A DNA stretch of 60,000 nucleotides, taken from Mesostigma viride (lineage: Eukaryota; Streptophyta; Mesostigmatophyceae; Mesostigmatales; Mesostigmataceae). The notes under the pieces are model-generated. The model was given only the letters and a program-made list of their open reading frames with translations, made no database searches and had not been told where the DNA came from. The position numbers and the translations under genes are program-made. How positions within the stretch are numbered: the first letter of the stretch is position 1; every line of letters starts with the position of its first letter. The DNA is taken from assembly GCA_009746045.1 (NCBI GenBank), contig RPFO01000041.1, positions 9,270,468-9,330,467 on the forward strand. The letters are read 5' to 3'. Shown in pieces: positions 9,039 through 20,104 of the stretch.

Positions 9039-9562
9039 CTATCCATTACTGTTGTTAAAAAAGGATTGATTTAAATTGTTTCCTTCTTTTAAGACATTAA
9101 AAGCTTTTTCTTTTCTTTCCTTGCCTTAAATTAGGCCTTGTCCTTTATCCTTGTTGCTTTCAGTTAGATTCCTAATCATTTACTTAATTAAAAATGGATC
9201 CAGTGGGTGGTAACATGTCGCCTATACCTACCAACACTCCTACTATGAGTAATAATAATAATAATACTAACAACCATAACAACAATCGTGGTAACCGACG
9301 GGACTCACTTGAAACGGTGCACCATCTCACTCCTCAAGGTAATCTTCGTACCTCACCTCCTTCTCCTGTTACTGGTGGTCGCCGTCGTCCCTCACTTACC
9401 CCTCCTACCTATGAACAACGTATGCATGTCAGATTTAGTGATGACCCTTCCCTTACCCTGAACCAGGCCCCTGCCCCTCCTGCAACCTTGGCTCAACCCT
9501 CCAGCAGGTCCTCACTAACTAACAATGTTGCTAGGCCTCCTTCTGGCACCCTGTGCCTTCCA

Positions 9563-10107
9563 AGTTACGTTAAATAGTGCCGGAACCTTTTGCCGCCTGA
9601 GGCAAATCGGTCCGTAACACTATTTTGCCCGGAATAACCACTTCCGAGCACCCAAGTTAATTCGGCCGAATTAACTTGGGTGCTCGGAAGTGGTTATTCC
9701 GGGCAAAATAGTGTTACGGACCGATTTGCCTCAGGCGGCAAAAGGTTCCGGCACTATTTAACGTAACTAAAACCTGGCCTCGTGGAGGGGGGACGAAGAG
9801 CCCGAGACATCCGCCTAGGCTGCTGAGCACGCACCACTAAATGCGCCGGAGCTGCCTCAGTGAGGATTCGAACCCCTGACCTCCAAGGTGCAACAGGTTT
9901 TAGTTACGTTAAATAGTGCCGGAACCTTTTGCCGCCTGAGGCAAATCGGTCCGTAACACTATTTTGCCCGGAATAACCACTTCCGAGCACCCAAGTTAAT
10001 TCGGCCGAATTAACTTGGGTGCTCGGAAGTGGTTATTCCGGGCAAAATAGTGTTCCGGCCCGATTTGCCTCAGGCGGCAAAAGGTTCCGGCACTATTTAA
10101 CGTAACT
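9563..10107. mobile_element. Composite palindromic element, 206 + 133 + 206 bp
   Basis: Two copies of a 206-bp palindrome (9563-9768 and 9902-10107) flank a 133-bp centre. The first copy is a perfect palindrome with 103-bp arms around TTCGG|CCGAA; the second differs at two positions in one arm. The whole is flanked by TTCCA (9558-9562 and 10108-10112), a 5-bp target duplication confirmed by the uninterrupted gag at 496-2226. The ends read AGTTACGTTAAATAGTGCC. There is no ORF. I do not recognise the family; it may be a foldback-type or other non-autonomous DNA element. Confidence 0.9.
9769..9901 (-). other. Centre of palindromic element, with tRNA 3'-half-like sequence
   Basis: The 133-bp centre is itself bounded by the inverted repeat AAAACCTG/CAGGTTTT. 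On the minus strand it contains GGTTCGAATCC (9864-9874), a perfect tRNA T-loop/B-box, preceded by GGAGGTCAGG. Only the 3' half is tRNA-like: no acceptor 5' strand or A box lies at the needed distance, so this is not a functional tRNA gene. It may be a tRNA-derived fragment, for example a SINE-like filler. Confidence 0.45.
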
Positions 10108-11455
10108 TTCCATGCCTGCTTTTAACACGGGTCGTGCCTCTGCCCCTGTCGGCCCTTCTGGGCGCCCTAGTGCAGTTCCCTTTTACCCACCTGCTTCCTG
10201 GTCCTACCCTGAGACGGCCTATGAGGCAGCCCAGGTCCCTACCCGTGTGGCTGATTTAGAAGTTAATAGTGATTTCAGCACCATGCCTCTAGATGACAGA
10301 AATTATGATCATTTTGCCTACTCCTCTCTTCGTGAGCAATATACTGTCCCCTTCTCTTATGGGCACCAGCCTGAAACGGTGGCCCCTTCTAGACCCCTAC
10401 CCAAGACTTTTCCTCTTCCTTCCTTCTATCCCGCTTATGTAGCAGTGGAAGATAGTGGCCCTATGGGAAAAACTGACTCTTCTAATCCCCCTAAGCCCCT
10501 GCTCTTCCCCTCTTTGCTAACCTTCCCAAGCTGGATGTCAAGTCTACCCCTCAACAGTTTTTCACCTTTATTATGTTGCTTACCCAGAACACAGAGTCGT
10601 GGCAGAATCATAATAGATGGCGTCTCTCTGATGCTGTATTAGTTCCTCACTATCTTACAACCTGCATTACTCCTGAGCTTGCTAACCTCATTCAGTGTGA
10701 GTCTTTGGCCTCTCATGCCTACCCTAACTCTGTAGCAGAATTGTTTAAGCGTTTAGAGAACCATTTAGTCCCTCCTGATTCAGATTGGCAGGATAGATTA
10801 GCCTTTGGTACCTTGCAGCAGGGTACTAAATCATTTAAGGAGTATATGAAAGAGTTTGATGCTCAGATGGTACGAATTAGGGATTTGTCGGGTGCAGAAG
10901 TACGTGCTCGCTTCCTCCAAGGCCTCAGTAGACCCTTATTACGTGAAGTCAAGCGCCAGTTCTCTGCCTACCGTTTTACTGATCTGCCCCTCAAGCATGT
11001 GCGCCAGCATCTCTTGCGAGTAGCAGATTTCTTCACCACTCCTTCTCTTCCTACCCGTTCCCGTATTAATAATATTATCCTTACCCCTGAGGAGGAGAAC
11101 TCCTATGTAGAAGAATTAGATATCTGCGTTGCTGATCTTCAGCTCTTGATGTCTCTCATATCACATGCTATCATTGTAAGGAAGTAGGTCATCTTAAACG
11201 TGAGTGCCCCAAGTTCCTTTCGGGTGCTCCCCCTCATCCCGACGCTCGCCCTCCTCGTACCCCTCAGCGTGCTCCTATTCGTCCTACTTCAGGACGCATT
11301 CCCTCAGCTACCCCTAGTAGGCTGAATGCTGTGCAGACAGGACCCCCAGGGTTCCCCTATGATAATCAGGCTCCCGCACCCTCTTCGCTCCCTCGTGACC
11401 CTCCAGCAGTGGCTTTTTCGCCAGGGTCTTCTTCGGGGTTAGTTCCTATGGATTT

Positions 11456-11463
11456 GGGGGGGG
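11456..11463 (+). promoter_or_regulatory. Candidate -1 frameshift site, plus-strand copy
   Basis: G8 after GATTT, at the same place in the gag frame as in the minus-strand copy (510-517), 12 nt before the gag stop at 11475-11477. Pol is open in the -1 frame across it. Confidence 0.5.
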
Positions 11464-11477
11464 AGGGGGAACAGTAG

Positions 11478-14400
11478 GCCTGTCAGCCGGGGGTAACCTG
11501 GACAGGTCCTTAGATAGTACCCCAGATAAAAATTTTTGCCTGCCTGTTTTTATAACCTCTGTAGGAGCTGAATCTTCCCTACCACTACGTGTGCGTCCTC
11601 TTATGTTCTTGAATGGTGGTTTAACCGTTCCCCACACTGTTGTAGACCCTTTCTTGCATGCTGATGAACTTTGAATGTCTCTGTGTTGGTAGATAGCGGT
11701 GCGGCTAGCTCCTTTGTGAGCGAGGCCCTAGTTAGGCGTTTAGGACTAGTCCCTACCCCTCACACCAAACCTGTCACTGTTCATTATGCTGATGGTCGCA
11801 CCAGTCATTCCCCGGGTACGGTGTCCCTTCCCCTGGTCATACAAGGACGTACTGTCAACCTGACGGCCACTATAGGCCCTATCACTACCGCTGATGTATT
11901 ACTAGGATTAGATTGGCACCAGGATAATAAGATTACTATTAATTATGATACCATGGTCATTTGGTTTCCAGATAGCTCTTACTGGGTACCGGAACGTCAT
12001 TATAGATTGGAAAATTTATCCTTGGTAGATATTACTCCTCCTACACCTGTTGATCCTCCTGTAAGACCTATACCTGAAGTATTAATGTCCAATGATGAGT
12101 TGCGTTCTGAATTAAAGGAATATGGATATTTATTATGTATGTTCCTTCAGTTAGAAGTACAGGAGATACCTATCACTAATAATAGTGTGGATATAGATAT
12201 AAACACAGTGGATACAATAGGAGTGGGATTTACTGAAAATGAAATAGTAAGATACATGGCTGTGATAGATTCCTCAAAAGTTTTTGAAGAAAAGACTCCT
12301 TCTTATCCTCCTCCTCGTTCTGTTTTACACCGTGTAGTTATCAAGGACGGTGCAGTTCCTACGCACTCTCCGATGTATAGAATGGGCCCTACCGAGTTAA
12401 AGGAACTAAAACAGATTTTAGTGTCATTATTAGAAGCAGGATTGATAGAGCCTAGTAACTCTCCCTACTCAGCTGGTGTCCTGTTAGTTCCTAAGCCAAA
12501 TGGCAAGTTTCGCCTAGTTACTGATTATAGGAAGTTGAATGATATTACTGTGAAGTCTAAATACCCTCTACCTCGTATTGATGATATATTTAATAAGGTT
12601 AAAGGTTCCACTTGTTTCACAGTACTGGATTGTGCGGATGGTTTTTGGCAGTTGCGGATAGCTCCTGAGGATTGCCATAAAACCGCCTTTGCTACCCCTT
12701 TTGGTCATTACCAGTTTAGAGTAGCGGCTATGGGACTCTGTAACTCGCCTGCCTCTTTTCAAATGTTAATGAATGAAGTGCTTAGACCTGTTATGGGAAA
12801 TTCTCACCTTCCTCAGGTGTCCTCTGATTTAAAGGATCCTTCCTTCTCCTCTGTTTCTTTATCTGAGCATGACCGTTCTTGTGCTCAAGCTTACTTAGAT
12901 GATATTCTTATTTACTCTCCTGATTTTGAAACGCACCTACGTGATTTAAAGAAAGTATTAGAAATAATGGCTGAAAATTCTTTGTGGGCGCGCCGTGCTA
13001 AAGTTCGTTCGGGTAGGAGTGTCCCATTTTTAGGGCACGTTCTGTCAGATGCCGGGGTCGCTACCGACCCGGATAAAACTAAGTCAATTCAGGAATGGCC
13101 TACTCCTACCGACGTTAAAGGTGTACGTAGTTTTCTAGGAATTGCTTCTTACTATAGGCGTTTTATCCCGCGTTTCGCAACTATAGCAGCCCCTATTAAT
13201 CATTTATTAAAGAAGGATATCCCCTTTGTTTGGAGTAGTGAATGTCAGTCGGCTTTTCAGTGTCTAAAATCCCTACTCCTTTCCCCTCCTGTACTCATCC
13301 TACCGGATACTACTAAACCCTTTGTGGTAGCTACAGATGCTAGTAAGGTAGCTATAGGGGGCGTCCTTCTCCAGGATCAGGGTCAGGGCTTACAGCCAAT
13401 TGAGTATATCTCTAGGACAATGCTCCCTGCGGAGCGTAACTATCCCGTACACCAGCAGGAACTCTTAGCGGTGGTGTATTGTTGCCACGCGTGGCAGCAC
13501 TTTCTTAAAGGTGCTCAATTTGATGTCTGCCTGAATGAACCCTGTGAGCTAGATCCTTATAGGTTAGTTATCCAAACGGATCACCGTCCCCTTACCCATC
13601 TTCTCTCCCAACCCAACCTTACCCCTCGGCAAGCGCGCTGGATGGAATTTTTAGCACAGTTTTCCCCTTTTAAACTTCAGTATGTTAAGGGTGTAGATAA
13701 CATAGTACCAGATGCACTCTCTCGTCGTGCAGATTACTCCTTTTTCGAGGACCTTGATGTTCTCAATACTACTCTAGTTCCTACTACTATGGGTGTAACC
13801 CCTTATGGTGAACTACCTGATGATGAATCCTATGCCTACCTCTTTCATACAGCTGTTCGCATGCCTGATCTCCTTTCTCACGTAGGACTCTCTCTCCCGT
13901 GTGAGGCCCTTCCCGTGGCCTCGGTGGGGGGGGAGGGGAAAAATAAAATTTCTATACCGCTTAGCCATATAGCGACTAGGTCAGGAAAGTCTTATGAAAA
14001 CATAGTCCCTCTAGGACCTCCCCTTCTCTTTGGCAAGGCGGTAGGAGATCTCTTTAAACCTGTTCTGGATACCTCTGTAGCGATGCCTACCTCTGATCTT
14101 GAACGTCTTATTAGTAGATTTACGGCCACTGAGCCGGAAGCATTAGCTGCCATTGCTGCACATCCCCAACAATTAGGCAAGCACCCTTGTAAATTTGTAG
14201 GTGGGTTTTTATATGTGCAGATAGCAGATTCTCCCCCTCAATGGCGCCTGTATGTCCCTCCTATCTGTCGCTCCTCCTTGCTCTTTGAGTTGCATGACTT
14301 AGCTGCTCATCAGGGTGGTAAACGGGTACGGGACCTAGTAGCCCGCTCTTATTACTGGCCTTCCCTTTATAAGGATGTAGATGAGTATGTTAGAACTTGT

Positions 14401-15208
14401 CAATCTTGCCAGGAGATGAAACCCAATAACGTAGGACAGATAGCAGAACCTAGGACCTTGCCTGACCCATCATGCCGTGGGATTCTATCATGATGGATTT
14501 TGTAGGACCTTTTAGAAAGAATGATAGGGGCAATGCCCAGATCCTTGTGTTCATAGATCGTTTTACTCGTATGTGCCATCTCGTGCCGTGTCCTTTAGAA
14601 CTCACAGCACGTGATTGCGCACGCCTATACCTCAATAATGTATACAGATATCATGGTTTGAGTAGGCAGTTTATTAGTGATAAGGATAAGTTATTTACCT
14701 CAGATTTTTGGCAGCAGTTTTTCGCTGCCATCGGTACCAAGGTTACCTACGGTACTGCCTACCACTCCTCCTCCTCTCATTTAGTAGAGCGTCTTAATAG
14801 GGTAGTGGAAGAAGCGCTTAGGCACTATGTTAATGGCTCGGGAAGTGATTGGGAGGATTATTTATGTTTGGTAGAGTTCTCCCTCAACAATTGTCCCCAA
14901 GCTGCGCATGGATATACGCCCTTCTTCCTAGATACTGGTAGACAGCCTCTTACTCCTACCTCTCTCTTAGCTAGTCCTCTACGGGACAAGGATGATGTGT
15001 CCCGAGATACTGTAGAAGGTGTACAGTCCTTACTAGATAGAATGAAAACTGCTCATGACCACGCGATCTCAGGGTACCAAAAAGCTCAGTCTAAGTACCT
15101 TGCTAGGTTGCGTGCCTCCTTAGATAGAAGAGCACCTGAGATAGAAATAGGAGATCTAGTATTAGTAGAAGGCCCCCGTGTTGGCCGTTTTGCTCATAAG
15201 TTTGAAGC
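11478..15208 (+). pseudogene. pol: pol: protease, reverse transcriptase, RNase H, integrase
   Basis: Order and motifs: protease (VDSGAASSF, about 11,690); RT (YRKLNDITVKSKYPLPRIDD, then the catalytic AYLDDILIYS near 12,890); RNase H (ATDASKVAIGGVLLQ, TDHRPLTHL); integrase zinc finger (HDLAAHQGGK...CQSCQ) and DDE core (MMDFVGPF, SDKDKLFTSDFW, HLVERLNRVVEEALR). The main frame is 11671-14493; a 1-nt loss near 14,470 moves integrase to the frame 14472-15208. Another 1-nt loss near 11,669 separates it from the gag overlap. An insertion then splits the C-terminal part. Motif order RT-RH-IN shows Ty3/gypsy rather than copia. Confidence 0.95.
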
Positions 15209-16945
15209 AGAACTTAACTCTTAAACCGTTCTCGCGCCGTTTTCGTGGTACCAGTTGAAGTCCTACCACTCTAACGGACTGAGTTTGTGCGCCTACCAGG
15301 CGCCGCGCCAATAATAATTTAACGGTCAAACCTGGGGGGATCGAAAGATCTAGACGTCAGCTTTCCGTAGAGCACTTCAGACCGTACTTTGGACACCTGG
15401 CCAGGGAGAAATGCTTGAGCAAAGTTAGGGGGGTACCATGGTCCAACGGGACCGACGTGCAGGAAAAATATTGACGCGCACGGCTATGGCGGTGCAAAGA
15501 ACTGACTGGTACGAGAGAATGGCTTGACGTATTGGACTCAAATTTTGTAGGCATGATTCTTAGATCCTAAAAATTGAATATCCCTAGCCATGGAAGGTTC
15601 GGAGGTACGTAGATGGGTCTCGGGGTGCTGGTCGGCGCAGCAAATGACGTTAGCGGCCAGGCAGTGATGGTGCGAGTGCTGCATGTTGCTAGGCCGAATT
15701 TTCCCAGACATCTGCGCATCGATCAATTTAGTACGTTGTTCCCAACAAGATTTATTAGCATTGGCAGCCAGTAAAGGCTCGAGGCTACGTCCATTACTCT
15801 GGCGTGCTGGCTCGCGCAAGAAAGGTAATCTGCTGTACCGACCTGGTACGTTCTAGCCTCCAAGCGTGTTCTATTAGCCGTATATAGTTGTATTATCGTT
15901 TAAAGCTAATATCAGAGTTATTACCGAGGGGTTGTGATTGTCTTTTTGTTGTTTTGCTGCCTCTACGCATCGGCTTGTCATGGTTGGGGAATACCATCAG
16001 GTCAAGCAGATTTTGGACCATGTTTGGTCACCGTTAGCTGATGCTGCAACGGAAATAGCGAGGTAACGATTGTTATCGGTCACTAATATGGTAACGTTGA
16101 TTACCCAATGCTTTTCCTTGGTCAAGCACCCCGAGACAAGTTCTTTTCTGACCAGTGTTAGGCGTGGCTTCTTGTTTTGCTGGCCAACGCCCACCTTCTT
16201 GTTTTGCATCCATTGCATGTGAAAATCGTGGAGATACCCATAACCTGTTTGCATGGGAGCATTATACCAACTTATTCCTATTGTTTTATTCATTGTTTCC
16301 AAGAACATAGAGGTGTTTTGTCGTTCATTGGGTGTGTTAGTGATGTAGCTCCTTGCCACCCTTTGTACGCGCGCTTTAGGCCTTGATATGAGCCTTACAC
16401 CTATTGTATAGCATGAGCTTGTGTCTTATATGCTGGACATGGTGTTGGCATTGCTTTTGTGGCCATCTAGTTGTTGTTTTGTGCCACTTTGGGATAGGAA
16501 ACCTATACGGCAGTTCTAGCAACCGTCCCAAAATAGCTTGCACCGTTATAACGGTCTGAGCTATTTTGGGCTGTTTGCTAGCTAGCATGTGCAGTTCTGT
16601 GACATTTCATGCTGTGAATGCATTGATGGCATGCCTGTGATTCTAATAAACTGCCTTTAAAAGGCCAGGGCCACCTGATTTGTGTAAATGGTCTATAATG
16701 CATTATATATGTCTCCAACCCCATGTGCACCGTACCCCCCCGGGGGGGGTGCTATTTATAGCATGCATGGGGCATAGATATGTGACCAACCAAATTTCCC
16801 AAACATTATTTGATATAAAAGCATGCTTGGTTCCAAGGGTGGGCCAGAAAATGTTATTTGGCTAGTTACTCTCAGGCGCACAAAGATACCCAAACTCAGT
16901 CCGTTTCGGTGGTTCCAGTCCAGACGGTTGAAGAGTTAAGGTCAA
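15209..16945. mobile_element. Non-autonomous TIR element between integrase and chromodomain
   Basis: About 1.74 kb separates integrase (ending KFEAEL) from the rest of its C-terminus (FLGPFHVLSRVGNF). The ends are inverted repeats CTTAACTCTT(A/C)AACCGT, with a second shared inner block ACGGACTGAGTTTG. The interior (15,940-16,260) is homologous to that of the hAT-like element at 7561-9038, in opposite orientation. The exact ends and target duplication are unclear: AGAACTTA and CAAACTTA flank it and agree at 6 of 8 positions. There is no transposase ORF. Confidence 0.7.
16527..16570. repeat. 44-bp palindrome
   Basis: CCCAAAATAGCT, tgc, ACCGTTATAACGGT, ctg, AGCTATTTTGGG. The outer 12-bp arms and the inner 14-bp palindrome are all perfect. 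It lies inside the TIR element at 15209-16945 and can form a cruciform or an RNA hairpin. Confidence 0.8.
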
Positions 16946-17330
16946 ACTTAGGCCCGCCTTCTTAGGACCCTTCCATGTTTTGTCTAGAGTAGGAAATTTC
17001 CTAAATAAAGTCGATATCCCTACCTCTTGGCAGACACATTCGAACACCTTCCATAGGAGCCAGCTGAAACTGTACCACCCTAGTACGTTCGCTGGTAGAG
17101 AGCTAGCGCCTGCCCCTTTAGAGCATAACCCTGACACTGGGGAAGTAGAAGACGAAGTAGAAAGCATCGTGGCCCATAGAGATATCAAAAAGGGCCGCGG
17201 TACCCAGCGTCAGTACAAAGTGAAGTGGATGTATGCTCGTAGTGAAGTAGATAAGGTCTGGTATACGGAGAGTGAGCTAGATGGGTGTAGTCGCCTGCTG
17301 CAGGAATATAAAACCCTGCACAAGCTCTAG
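16946..17330 (+). CDS. Integrase C-terminus with chromodomain
   Basis: The frame resumes after the insertion with FLGPFHVLSRVGNF and FHRSQLKLYH, typical of the gypsy integrase C-terminal region. It then encodes a chromodomain: VESIVAHRDIKKGRG, YKVKWMYARSEVDKVWYTE and LLQEYKTL. This follows the pattern VExIlxHR...YxVKWxGY...TWEp...LLxeY. Chromodomains in chromoviruses direct integration to marked chromatin. The sequence is intact to the TAG at 17328-17330, but it is cut off from the integrase core by the insertion. Confidence 0.9.
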
Positions 17331-17359
17331 TTGTAGACCTTCTCCTCTCTTATTATGTT

Positions 17360-19735
17360 ATGTCTGCTGTCGACGGGTGGTTGGTTGTCCCCCCCCCCTC
17401 CGCAGCCGTCATGTCAGAGCCTACCCCTCCGGCTGAGAGCCCGCTGCTGTCCCCGCCCCTACCGGACCCTGAGCTGTACTTCGAGGCCCTTCCGGGCCGC
17501 TGGGTATCACGGTCCAGTTTTCCGGGTGGCATCGTGCAGCCGGCCCTCCAGGCCCAACATGCGAGTTTAGTCAGGGCTGCTCTCTTCACGGTCACGTGGT
17601 ACGGTCCCTCCCCTGCTGAACCGCACCAGCTTGTTTTGCACGGGTTCGACGATGCCGGGCACTGTTTGCTAGAATGTGGCTCCAGCTGTCCAGCCTTGGG
17701 ACAGATAGCTGCGGTTCTCCAGTGCCCCAGGGTGTTTTCCTACCTTTCTACCCCTGTGGGCCGCTCCTGCCTACGGGATGTGTTCCCCTGGCTTCCGGCC
17801 GAGGGTGATGCGGAAATAGATGAGAACCCCTGCGACCTTCTACGGGCAGTAGAGTTCATGGAGATAGCAGACCAGACAGCGGGCGTAGGATTGGGCGACC
17901 CTACTCCTACGGACGCGCCGGTAGAGGCACAGTATTCTCCTGAGTATTCGGCCTCCCCTGCGGCGTCCTCCTCTTCAGTGTCGGCGCCTTCCCCCGTCCC
18001 GTCTTCACCAAGGTCGGTCCTGTGCGCATCGGTGGAGCCTACCCCTTTGGGCTCTGGTCGTGAGCCTGATCCTCTTTCGGCGACAGTTTCTGCGATGCAG
18101 GCGCAGATCCAGTCCCTGACGGCGGCCTTCGGGGCCTTCATGGCGGCCCAGGCGCACGCTCCAGCCACGCCAGGTGGGGTGTCTGCCGCAGCTGTGCCCC
18201 CTTCCCCTTCGGTCGCCTCGGCGTCTACGGGTCCGTCTGTGCCGCGCGAGCCCTCAGCGGCTGCGGCTCCCTCTGTTGCTGCGGCTCCTACGCCTTCGGC
18301 TACCTCTGCGCCTGCTACTGACGTACCTGCGCCTCGGCGCGAGTCCACCGTCCCAGCGGCCGCGCCCGTCGCCGCCGCGTCCGCGCCGCCCACCACGTCA
18401 GCGCCGCCCTCGCGGGGTTTCTTCAGCGACCCGGGCGGTCTTCCCAGGCTTTGGGAGGGCGGTCCTCCGCAGAGGATCCCGGTGCCTGACTGGAGCTTAG
18501 ACGGTAACCAGTCGTATGCCGGATTGCCTGTCCCCACGGGCCCTATTTTCAACATGTGGCCTGGTGGTGCTCCGCCCCCAGAGACCGGCGCGCCAGCTGC
18601 GGAGGCGGGTCCGTCGCGACCCCCTGCGGCATCGGGTCCGACGCGGCCCCCTGCCGTACCAGCGCCGTCTGCGTCTGTGCCGGTTCCTACCCCTTCGGCG
18701 GTCCCTGTCCCTTCGGCCTCGCGGTCGTTGGCTGCGGTTGTTCGGTCCAGTGGCTCTGACCCGCGCGCCACCCGCGCTGCCGATTCCCTTCGGGAGTTGT
18801 CAGAGGGCGATCGGGATCGGGCCCCTTCTGTGGTGCATGCGACTCCGGAGTCGCGCGACACGCCTGTCTTTGGGTATGGTATGTCTGCGCTCGCCTGTCG
18901 CCAGTGTGACCTGCCGCGCGCCTCCGCCGAGCTTGCCATTTCGCCCATGTCCTACGGTTTCTCTCAGGTGTGTCGGGCGCCGCGGGACCGTGGCCTACCA
19001 GTTGAGACTGATCGGCCTCCTTTCGACATGGTTATTTTAGCTGATCCGGTGTTCCAGGGTGAGATCCTGGTGCGGCGCGTCCTGTATCGCTGGGCTAGGC
19101 GCCACAATGACCTGGACACCTACGGCGGGTTCCAGTGGGCTTACCCTCCGCCTCTGGGCATTATGGCCTCAGATGCCCTTACGGTAGAGTTTCCTGCGGT
19201 GCCGGGTGCCACGTACAGCACGGTCCTTCAGCCCGTCCTAGAGTGGGATGCCCGTCGTCCAGCGCCCATCCCGGGCCAGGGCCTGGACTCTCGGGGTCAT
19301 CCTCCTCCCCGGGCTAGCGACTACCTCGAGACGTTCGGGTCGCGACAGTGTGCCCGTCGGTGGCGCTCCCGTGAGATTCGGCATATCCGGTTGTGGCCGT
19401 CCAACGTGGAGCCCCTGGTAGATCTGTTTTTCCCGACGGGTATGCGCCCTCGGATCCGGTACCATCGCCTGCTCCTGCGGGCTCTCTGCCCGATCGCGGT
19501 AGAGCCTTTCCTACGCCTCTTTGCCTGTGGTTTCCTGGACTGGGCCCGGGGCCAGGTCGTTCTTACGCAGCATAGGTATTACTGGGCCTTCCTGGGTCTT
19601 TTTCCTGACGGCGTGTGGGCCGATGTTTTCCTCACTGTAGATAGGCACGACGATGCTGAGGATGTGTCTCACTACCAGGCGTACCTGGATGTCCTGCTGG
19701 CCTCCCGTGGTACTTACCAGACGGATGGCCATTAG
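17360..19735 (+). CDS. Extra 791-codon ORF between pol and 3' LTR, unknown function
   Basis: This single uninterrupted ORF starts 30 bp after the chromodomain stop. It has three parts: residues 1-170 (PDPELYFEALPGRWVSRSSF; LRDVFPWLP), a Pro/Ala/Ser-rich region of about 300 residues, and a C-terminal 300-residue globular-looking part rich in Arg, Trp and Tyr (WARRHNDLDTYGGFQWAYPP; LFPDGVWADVFLTVDRHDD). I see no signal peptide, membrane anchor or envelope feature, and no family I recognise. It is strikingly GC-rich compared with gag and pol, and unlike them it has no frameshift. The first ATG (17360) could be replaced by one 51 bp downstream (17411). It sits where plant Tat-type elements carry extra ORFs. 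Confidence 0.6.
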   Translation: MSAVDGWLVVPPPSAAVMSEPTPPAESPLLSPPLPDPELYFEALPGRWVSRSSFPGGIVQPALQAQHASLVRAALFTVTWYGPSPAEPHQLVLHGFDDAGHCLLECGSSCPALGQIAAVLQCPRVFSYLSTPVGRSCLRDVFPWLPAEGDAEIDENPCDLLRAVEFMEIADQTAGVGLGDPTPTDAPVEAQYSPEYSASPAASSSSVSAPSPVPSSPRSVLCASVEPTPLGSGREPDPLSATVSAMQAQIQSLTAAFGAFMAAQAHAPATPGGVSAAAVPPSPSVASASTGPSVPREPSAAAAPSVAAAPTPSATSAPATDVPAPRRESTVPAAAPVAAASAPPTTSAPPSRGFFSDPGGLPRLWEGGPPQRIPVPDWSLDGNQSYAGLPVPTGPIFNMWPGGAPPPETGAPAAEAGPSRPPAASGPTRPPAVPAPSASVPVPTPSAVPVPSASRSLAAVVRSSGSDPRATRAADSLRELSEGDRDRAPSVVHATPESRDTPVFGYGMSALACRQCDLPRASAELAISPMSYGFSQVCRAPRDRGLPVETDRPPFDMVILADPVFQGEILVRRVLYRWARRHNDLDTYGGFQWAYPPPLGIMASDALTVEFPAVPGATYSTVLQPVLEWDARRPAPIPGQGLDSRGHPPPRASDYLETFGSRQCARRWRSREIRHIRLWPSNVEPLVDLFFPTGMRPRIRYHRLLLRALCPIAVEPFLRLFACGFLDWARGQVVLTQHRYYWAFLGLFPDGVWADVFLTVDRHDDAEDVSHYQAYLDVLLASRGTYQTDGH

Positions 19736-20093
19736 ATAGAGGGCCTTAGGCCCGACCTGAGGGTGTTGTCCCTCCGGTATATAGAGTCGCCCTCACGTTC
19801 TGGCCAGTTGACTGGTCGTTCCTGGTCCTTGGTGCTGATTTGTTTACTCTGTGTGTCCTGCCCAGTGCCGTCCCCCCCGGCAAGGACTTTGTTCCAGGCA
19901 GTTAGGGGAACCTACCACCAGGCTTGGTGCTGGCTAACCCTACACCTCCCGGCGTGGTGGTGGAGACCGTGTGAACTATTGGTGCTTTGTATCTTGGATG
20001 GCCTGCCGATTGTGTTGGTGTGTGCTGGGTGCATTAGGTTTCCTACTCCTTTGTTTCCTCCCTGTGCGTAGGGAGAGGGCTCCCTACCTTTGT
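19736..20093 (+). other. 3' untranslated region of gypsy element
   Basis: About 360 bp between the extra ORF and the polypurine tract. I see no gene; a 102-codon frame at 19763-20071 has no recognisable feature. Confidence 0.5.
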
Positions 20094-20104
20094 GGGGGGG
20101 GGGG
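20094..20104 (+). promoter_or_regulatory. Polypurine tract
   Basis: Eleven G residues directly precede the 3' LTR (TGTTACG at 20105). This is the expected plus-strand DNA priming site; an all-G tract is unusual for a PPT. Confidence 0.75.

Larger units (their letters stand above)
9194..11477 (+). pseudogene. gag: gag of plus-strand gypsy element, interrupted
   Basis: It is homologous to the intact 576-residue Gag at 496-2226. The start MDPVGGNMSPIPTN, the Gag domain (LLTQNTESWQNHNRWRL onward) and the zinc knuckle (nucleotides about 11,160-11,205) are all present. It is broken by a 545-bp insertion (9563-10107), a frame change near 10,495 and a 1-nt deletion near 11,140 just before the knuckle. 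The segments 10573-11187 and beyond are otherwise nearly the same protein as the intact copy. It cannot make a full Gag. Confidence 0.9.

Noticed and set aside
9841-9901. tRNA gene on the minus strand
   Set aside because: Only a T-arm-like 3' half is present; no acceptor stem or A box.
17360-19735. Envelope protein of the gypsy element
   Set aside because: No signal peptide, membrane segment or glycosylation-rich ectodomain seen; Pro/Ala-rich soluble-looking protein.
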